Positions 57,619 to 64,000 of a stretch of 64,000 nucleotides of DNA are shown here, in pieces. Every line of letters starts with the position of its first letter. Position 1 is the first letter of the stretch. Source of the DNA: Ampelocalamus luodianensis (lineage: Eukaryota > Streptophyta > Magnoliopsida > Poales > Poaceae); the NCBI GenBank assembly GCA_036346255.1, contig CM070632.1, forward strand, positions 34,746,657 through 34,810,656, given 5' to 3'. The notes beneath the pieces were generated by a model that searched no databases, had not been told where the DNA came from, and worked only from the letters and a program-made list of their open reading frames with translations. The translations under genes and the position numbers were made by a program.

Positions 57619-60413
57619 ATGTCGGACCAAATCACCAACTGGTCGGTTTCCGACCTGAGTGAGAAGAAGTTGGAGAATCTGGAGAAGATCGGGATGCTCC
57701 CCAGCAAGGATGTGATTTCTTGGAGATCCGCAATGAGAACATTCCCGGCGATGAAGATGGAGAAATTCTGTTTTTCTCGCATATATCGAATGCGGTTTCG
57801 CTACCAATTCACTCCTTCCTTCCTCAAGTTTTGGAGTATTATGGAGTTGAATTGGTGAATCTGGCTCCCAATGCCATTGCCAATCTCAGTATTTTTATCT
57901 ATCTCTGCGAAGCGTACTTGGGGATTCCAGCAGATCTGGATCTATTCAGGTACTACTACAGGATGACAAAGTCCGGAAAGGCGATTGGGACGCCTGGAGA
58001 GTGCACCTTGCGTCTCCATGATGGAAAAGCTGATGAGTACATTTTTATGTACTCAAAATCTTCGTGGTCGTCGTGGAAGAAGAGTTGGTTCTATATGAAG
58101 ATCACGAAGAAAGACAGCCTTTATTATTCTGGTAAGAAGGCGGTCGAGAATCCGAGATGGCGCTCCTCTACAGAGAAAGAGGGAAATGGGCTGAAGCAAT
58201 CAAGCTTCTTAGTGTCAAAGGTCTAACATCTTGGCATGTGGTGAAGGATTTTCCACGCACGGTTAGCCTTTGAAGGCCCGAGCACATAAGATGCTCTGGT
58301 ACATTGGTCGTGATGATACGACGGAGACTCTAAAGATGGTAAGCCATTTTGAGGATTCCGACCAGTTTACCTATTTTAGTTGATTATTTCTTAACTATTT
58401 CATTTTACCTTTCTGACTCTATCTCACGATGAGATTAGAAGCGGGATCAAGATGATCTGTGCGGGAGGCTCGGCGATAAGTCTAGTTTTCTCGGATCTTA
58501 GCGGTCGTTTCACAAGAGAGGATTGAAAGACTTAAGGTAAAAACATCAGCTACTGTCTTGTTATCGTACATATTATTTTTGATCGGTATACCATAAATCC
58601 TCTTTGATGTGTAGTCGGTTGGGTTGAGAATCAACAAGGTCACTGAGAGATGTGAGCCAATTGATGATCCGATCTCCCCTTCGACCACACAGGATGTAAG
58701 CCTTCCGGAGGTAGGTAACCGAACACAAATAATATTTTGGATAAATTATGTTTATCGCCTAACTTTCTTTGATGATGAATTTAGGCGGTCGTCGTACCTT
58801 CCAGCAAGGTCACTGAGAACCCTCCAGTGACTACTGAGGCCACTGTTGTGGAGGTCGACGAATCTACATCTACTGACCCGGCAATCAGGGACCTCGACCA
58901 AATGGTTGCGGATATCGCTTCTGATTTCCGATCAGTGGATGTGCAAGACCTAGTCAACCCTACCGGTTTAAAACCGGTGAGATCAGTTGATAGGAAGAGG
59001 AAGGCTAGCGCAACGAAATTTAGTTCGATGCGCTATAAGGGTAAATTCAGAAAAACAACAAGGTATATATATAAAATGAAGAGGTCGTATTTATACATAC
59101 CTTGGATCTTCCTTACCTTCTCTCTTTCTCGTTTTAGATCTTCTGGTGTTCCGGTCGTTTCCGACCAGAGCACCCCTCAGGAAAAAGTTCCTATGGAAGA
59201 GGTGGTAGTGGAGACTGCTGAACGGAATGTCCCTCCGAAAGAGGCTGTATTGGACAATATGACTACAAAAGCCCCCGAGCAGGCTCCAGCTGCAGAAACT
59301 GTTCAGGATCCTTTAGTGATTCTGACGCCATCTCCGGAGGTAGTCATCCCCAGAGATGCCCAACAAGTTCCACCTCCTACTGAGAATGTTCCTCAGGCTA
59401 ACAAGTTCCCTTTTTGTCCCCGATTTATCGAGGATAAGGAACTTGAAGGCTCGGGAAGATATCGGATCGTCAAATTCGAGATGGATCCAAATTTGATTTT
59501 TGCCGATTATAACGATGTGGTAATCAAGGTTAGTACTCCACGACCGTGTTAATCTTTTGAAGTTCCTTTGAAAACTTACAAAGTATGTGTTTTTGTAGCA
59601 CTGTCGAGAATTATCTTGTGGTCGGAGGATGACCAGTAATCGTAATTTGGAGCAAAAGCACTCCAATTGAAAAGTAAGCACTTTTCTCTTTTTGTTTATC
59701 TTCCTGTGTTTTATCTATCCATCCTTCTCCTTAACTTAATTCTTTCTATCATCTTTGACAGATTTAGAAAAAATTAAAGAAGAGGTCGCGGCTAAGGAAG
59801 CCATGATAATAAAACTTAAAGAAGAGAACCAAAATAAAGACCAGGCAAAAAGAAGTTTTCGACTCCTGTGAGCAGAAAATCAAAGGTTTCTGGTCGTAGA
59901 CTTAACCAGTACTCTCTTATTCTAAAAGAGTATATTAACCTCTTTCTTCTTTATCTACTCGTGCAGAAAAAATCAAGCACTTGAGCGAGCGGAGAAGACC
60001 CTCGATTTTGAGCGTGGCAAAAGGCGCCCTTGTATTTGGCCTTGATGAGAAGATCACGCCCTTAACAAAATGATCTTTGATATGGGATCGGGATCAAGCT
60101 TGCCTTCATTAGGAGATCCAACGGAAAAGATGATCTACTTTGGTCAACTTACGGAAGATCCAAAGGCTGCTCAAAACTATGAAGGAAAACCATACCGACA
60201 ATGCAGAAGCTATTGTAATCGGAGTTAGTGTTGCTTTAGCAAAATTAAAGGCTTTCGACCCTCTGTTAGTCTTAAAGTCGTGGAAGAGGACTTGATCGCT
60301 CGAAAGTGAAGCAACAAAACTTCTCGAGGAAGTAAGACCTCTCGGAGAAAGTTGCGAAAGAAATGGAAGTCGGATCTCCATCACATAGCGACCGATCCGG
60401 TGGTCTCAACATG
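57619..60413 (+). pseudogene. Antisense accessory gene of Tat-like element I, with introns
   Basis: Runs opposite to the element's pol, between integrase and 3' LTR. Exon 1 starts MSDQITNWSVSDLSEKKLEN at 57619. After a one-base slip near 57725 the frame continues FLPQVLEYYGVELVNLAPN and AIANLSIFIYLCEAYLGIP, the signature of the 'putative gypsy-type transposon' domain (Transposase_28 of Pfam, by memory). Later exons are set by clear splice sites: acceptor before 58786, donor GTATATATA at 59061, acceptor TCGTTTTAG at about 59138, donor GTTAGTAC at 59529, acceptor TTTGACAG at about 59762. They encode a Pro/Glu/Val-rich linker and a coiled coil (EEVAAKEAMIIKLKEENQ). In-frame stops near 60045 and further shifts after 60230 break the C-terminus. 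Comparable reverse-strand ORFs are known in Tat-lineage elements such as maize Grande. Function unknown. Confidence 0.75.
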
Positions 60414-61440
60414 TAAATGAATGTAACTTTAGACTATGTAAAATGAAAACTTACCTTTTATCAAAGAAGATCCTGCTTTGTCTTATTAATGTTGTTAAAT
60501 ACTCATATATCTCCTAGCCCCGATCGCTATGTTAGTAGATGAACGTTACTAAAAGAGCGATGAGACCGTAATTGAGTAATAACGATGACCATGGTAAGAG
60601 TGCTGATAATGTGTATGACAATGATCTAGGAAATACTAGGAAATCATGTGGTCGGAACCAACTGACGACTTCTGCTAGTCTAGATTTTGCCCATTATCGA
60701 AGTACTATGGAATACCACTTGTAATTAGAAGACATAACAAAGACTAGATCTTGCTTATAAGAAGATATGCATTAAGAATGTATGCAAGAAATGAAATGAA
60801 GAGATAAGTACCGTTGTTTTAGGAAATATTCGGATCTGGTCGTATCGAATCTTAAGAACTGAAGATTTGTAAAATATTTCGCGAAACGTGCTCATTCTCA
60901 AATCCGACTAGCAGCGAAGATCGTAGGAAAAGGACCGTCACTAGGAAGCTCCTTCCAGTGGGCAGGACCACGTGCAGAGATGAGAGACTTCGACCAGGAG
61001 GCTTTCTGTGTCCCGACCAGTAGCCAAACTTGATTAGAACAGAATGTTGAAATAAAATAACAATCTTCAATTTCAAGAAACGAAAGCCAAGTAAATCGTC
61101 TGAGTTGGTACTCCTTATACTCGTATGACTCTTTAAGAAAAGAATGTCCGGTCGTGAGTGTGTATCATTGAAGCAATGATCACGGCTAAAACCAATGTGA
61201 TTGGTGACATTTAAGTCAACAACCATGAGTAGTGGAGATCCCAAAGAAGGAATATCGGAGAGAATGAGAGTCTTCTCCGACCAACCATGAACGGAATGGC
61301 ATACGACCGGATGCAACAAATAATAAGTATAAACAACCATACTTATCATTTTTAAGGAAAAGCATCTTTATTGAAGAAAAATGAATAAAAATGAAATACA
61401 TGAAATTAAACATAGAACTTACGCAATTGATCAATATTCC
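60414..61440. other. Element I spacer between antisense gene and pol
   Basis: About 1 kb of AT-rich internal sequence. The minus-strand open frame 60852-61349 has no recognisable domain. It probably holds the convergent 3' ends of the pol transcript and the antisense gene. Confidence 0.45.
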
Positions 61441-64000
61441 AAGAATTAGATAAAACTCACCATCCGACATAGCTAATCGTGCGATCCCGGTCGGTTACTT
61501 CGACCACGTGTATGGACCTTCCCATTTAGGTGAAAGTTTATTGCGATTTGCTTGGTTCGGATTTTTCGAGAACTGGATCACCTCTGACTAGGTCGCGAGG
61601 TTGTACCTTACGATCGTCTACCGACGCATGGCTTGTTGGTAGATTGCCGATCGTATCAAGGCTTGATTTCGTCTTTCTTCAAGGAAATTGATGTCGTCAA
61701 GTCGTCGTTCGATCGATCACTTTCGAAAAGTAATCACCTCGAGCGAGAACCAATTTTAGTTCGGAGGAAGCATAGCCTCGGCCAGTAAACTAAAAAGAAT
61801 GGTGTTTCCCGGTCGCACGACTAGTTGTGGTGCGAACACCCATAATATAGAGGGAAGTTCTCGAACCCAAGCTCTTGACCGTTGAAGTAACTGGTCGAAC
61901 ACTCGTCGTTTGATCCCTTGCATTATGATACCATTAGCTCGCTCAACTGCTCCATTGCTCTGTGGATGAGCAATAGAAGCGAAATGTATCTTGACACCTA
62001 GTTCTTCACGAATTCAAAGCTGCTGAGAATCGGAGCACCGTTATCGATGATTATACGATCGGTACACCAAACCGTAATCACGCTTTTTGTTAGGAACCTC
62101 GGCGGCTTGGTTGTAGTTTTTCCAACCGGCTCGGCTTCGATCCACTTAGTGAACGTGTCAATCATGACGAACAGGAACTCAAAGCCCCCGGGTGCCTTTG
62201 GGAAAGGTCCCAGAATGTCCAGTCCCTAGGTTGCAAAAGGCCAAGAAAGAGGGATTGTTTGCAAAGCTTGAGACGGCTGATGTACTTGTCGGCTATGAAA
62301 CTGACATTGTACGCGCCGTCCACGAGCTCTTTTGCATCATGAAGGGCGGTTGGCGAGAGTATCCTTGCCTAAAGGCTTTACCGACCAGCTTACGTAAGAA
62401 TGATGAGCTCCACAGACTCCTTCATGAATTTCGGTTAGCAATTTAATGCCATCCGATTGAGATATGCATCTCATCAACACTCCGTGAGATCCTCGCTTAT
62501 ATAAGGTACGTTCAATGAGAGTGTATGATTTGGCTTTTCGTGCAATACGATCAGCCTCTACATCATCTTCGGAATTATGTCATCTTGAAGATAATTGTAG
62601 ATCGATGTCATCCAATCTCTCTGTGATCGTGATGGCGCCAACCATCATCGACTGTGGAGCAACCATGTTTGCGTAATCAAGGTGTGCAACCTCCTTGCTA
62701 ACATCTATGTCCTCGGAGGCTCGACTACGAGGGTGAATCAGTTTCTCGAGAAAAACTCCGGGCGGACGGATGTCCGTGTGGAAGCCATCCGCCAACCGGT
62801 GCGCGAGAAAGTTTTCGTTCTAGGAATGTGTTGGATCTGAAAACCGAAGAAATGCTTTTCAAGTTTCCGTACTTCCGCGAGATATGATGACATCTTGGTA
62901 CTAGAGCATTGATACTCTTTCCCTACTTGATTCGCTACTAGTTGAGAATCACCTTTCACTAGCAATCTGCGAATCCCGAGCGAACGAGCTGCTCGAAGTC
63001 CTGCCAGCAAACCTTCGTATTCTGCTGCATTATTTGTAGCAGGAAAGTTTAACTGAATGGCGTATTTAAGTTGTTCACCAGTAGGGGAAATCAAAACGAC
63101 CCCAGCCCCCGAGCCTTGAAGCATCAAGGAACCATCAAAGTACATTGTCCACTAGTCGTGAAACTACTACGCGGGTTCTTGGGAGGGTTCAGGGTTTGTC
63201 CATTCGGCAATGAATTCTGCTATTGCCTGAGACTTAATCGCTGTTCTAGGGACAAAATGGAGGTCAAACGCCCCAAGCTCAACCGCCCATTTCGCTATTC
63301 GTCCTGATGACTCCCTGTTATCTAGGACTTGACCAAGCGGATATCCGGTAGGTACGACCACTTTATGGGCCTGAAAATAATGTCTAAGTTTCCTTGAAGT
63401 CATAAGGAGACCATAGAGCAATTTCTGTATCTGTGGATATCGTTCTTTTGGTCCATGCAAGACTTAACTACGTAATATATTGGTCGTTGGATACGATCAC
63501 GTTCTCGACCAATACACCGCTAATCGCGTGGCGTTGCGGACGTAAATTAGCAATGTCTCTTCCAATCTTGGAGAGACTAAGACTGGAGGATTCGTAAGAT
63601 ACCGTTTAAGCTCCTCAAAAGCGTCGTTTGCCTCTTTAGTCCATTCGAAACTTCCATGTTTCCGGAGAAGCTTGAAGAATGGGAGTTCTTTTTCACCTAA
63701 TCGTGCTATGAAACGACTTAACGCTGCCATACAGCCGGTTAGCTTCTGGACTTCCTTTTTCGTGGTCGGGGAACGCATCTGATCGATAGCGGTTATTTTC
63801 ACTGGATTTGCTTCAATGCCTCTAGCAGAAACTAGAAACCCGAGCAGTTTTCTAGATGAAACTTCGAACGCACACTTTTCCAGATTTAATTTAAGGTTAT
63901 GACGTCTTAAATTATTGAAAGTCTCTTGTAGGTATGGAATGTGGTCACCAATGTTGATACTTTTTACGACCAAGTCATCAACATAGGCTTCAAGATTCCG
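61441..64000 (-). pseudogene. Tat-like element I Pol: reverse transcriptase, two RNase H domains, integrase
   Basis: Minus strand, entering from the right edge. The RT catalytic motif YVDD is at 63985-63974, followed by HNLKLNLEKCAFEVSSRKLLG and the RT thumb. A first RNase H segment (GRIAKWAVELGAFDLHFVPR) spans 63460-63167. A second, archaeal-type RNase H lies at 63145-62780 (MYFDGSLMLQGSGAGVVLIS, NNAAEYEGLLAGLRAA, VKGDSQLV), the hallmark of the Tat lineage. Integrase starts with a zinc-binding region (EIHEGVCGAHH, 62350 region) and the core (FVMIDTFTKWIEAEP near 62150, IIIDNGAP near 62050), ending about 61441. Frameshifts (for example near 63480, 63150 and 62390) and several stops make it non-functional. 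The gag end and 5' LTR are outside the window. Confidence 0.88.

Noticed and set aside
62192..62446. Plus-strand open frame of 84 codons
   Set aside because: Shadow of the minus-strand integrase zinc-binding region of element I.

Overview
This is plant nuclear DNA, almost certainly from a grass. It is AT-rich intergenic sequence packed with nested LTR retrotransposons of monocot type: Ty3/gypsy Tekay-, Tat- and Reina/CRM-like elements, Copia elements and MITEs. The one convincing host gene is an intron-bearing gene on the minus strand whose protein reads as the plant GINS subunit PSF3. I see no rRNA, tRNA, CRISPR, organelle or bacterial features. Family letters (A to I) are my own labels; lineage names come from recognising protein motifs, not from a search.

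Layout. 1-4764: a minus-strand family C LTR split by a 4.0 kb solo LTR (family A). 4765-8338: LTR fragments, a (GA)22 microsatellite, a MITE-like element and a 90-bp tandem duplication, with no gene. 8339-11657: GINS PSF3, six coding exons on the minus strand; its likely 5' UTR exon and GC-rich promoter lie at about 12423-12640, with a MITE in the presumed 5' UTR intron. 12660-13388: DNA-transposon remnants. 13389-23783: a decayed Copia element (G) carrying a Copia solo LTR (F, 15222-16736), a family B LTR piece (17371-18410) and a family C solo LTR (19233-22598). 23784-45775: a family B LTR sitting in the Copia 3' LTR. It is split by a 20.3 kb long-LTR element (D, 24046-44390), which is itself split by a complete 9.3 kb Tekay-like element (E, 28604-37917). 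45776-51055: a minus-strand Tekay-like LTR split by a second family A solo LTR (46750-50865). 51517-56500: a second plus-strand family C LTR, interrupted by a truncated minus-strand Reina/CRM-like element (52609-54600) and a second family F LTR (55016-56495). About 56540-64000: the 3' part of a minus-strand Tat-like element, including an intron-containing ORF on the opposite strand between integrase and the 3' LTR.

Most insertion borders are fixed by TG...CA ends and 5-bp target-site duplications read directly from the sequence: GATTG, ATTAT, CTAGT, GCATG, CCTAC, TGTGG. The insertion order is therefore firm: Copia G, then LTR B, then element D, then element E. Most coding regions of the elements are broken by stops and frameshifts. 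The exception is the 506-codon gag of element D, an element with no recognisable pol. The most interesting non-coding signals are an array of small stem-loops kept in Tekay-like LTRs despite changed stem sequences, and a cluster of identical 11-bp palindromes upstream of the TATA box in the LTRs of element D.
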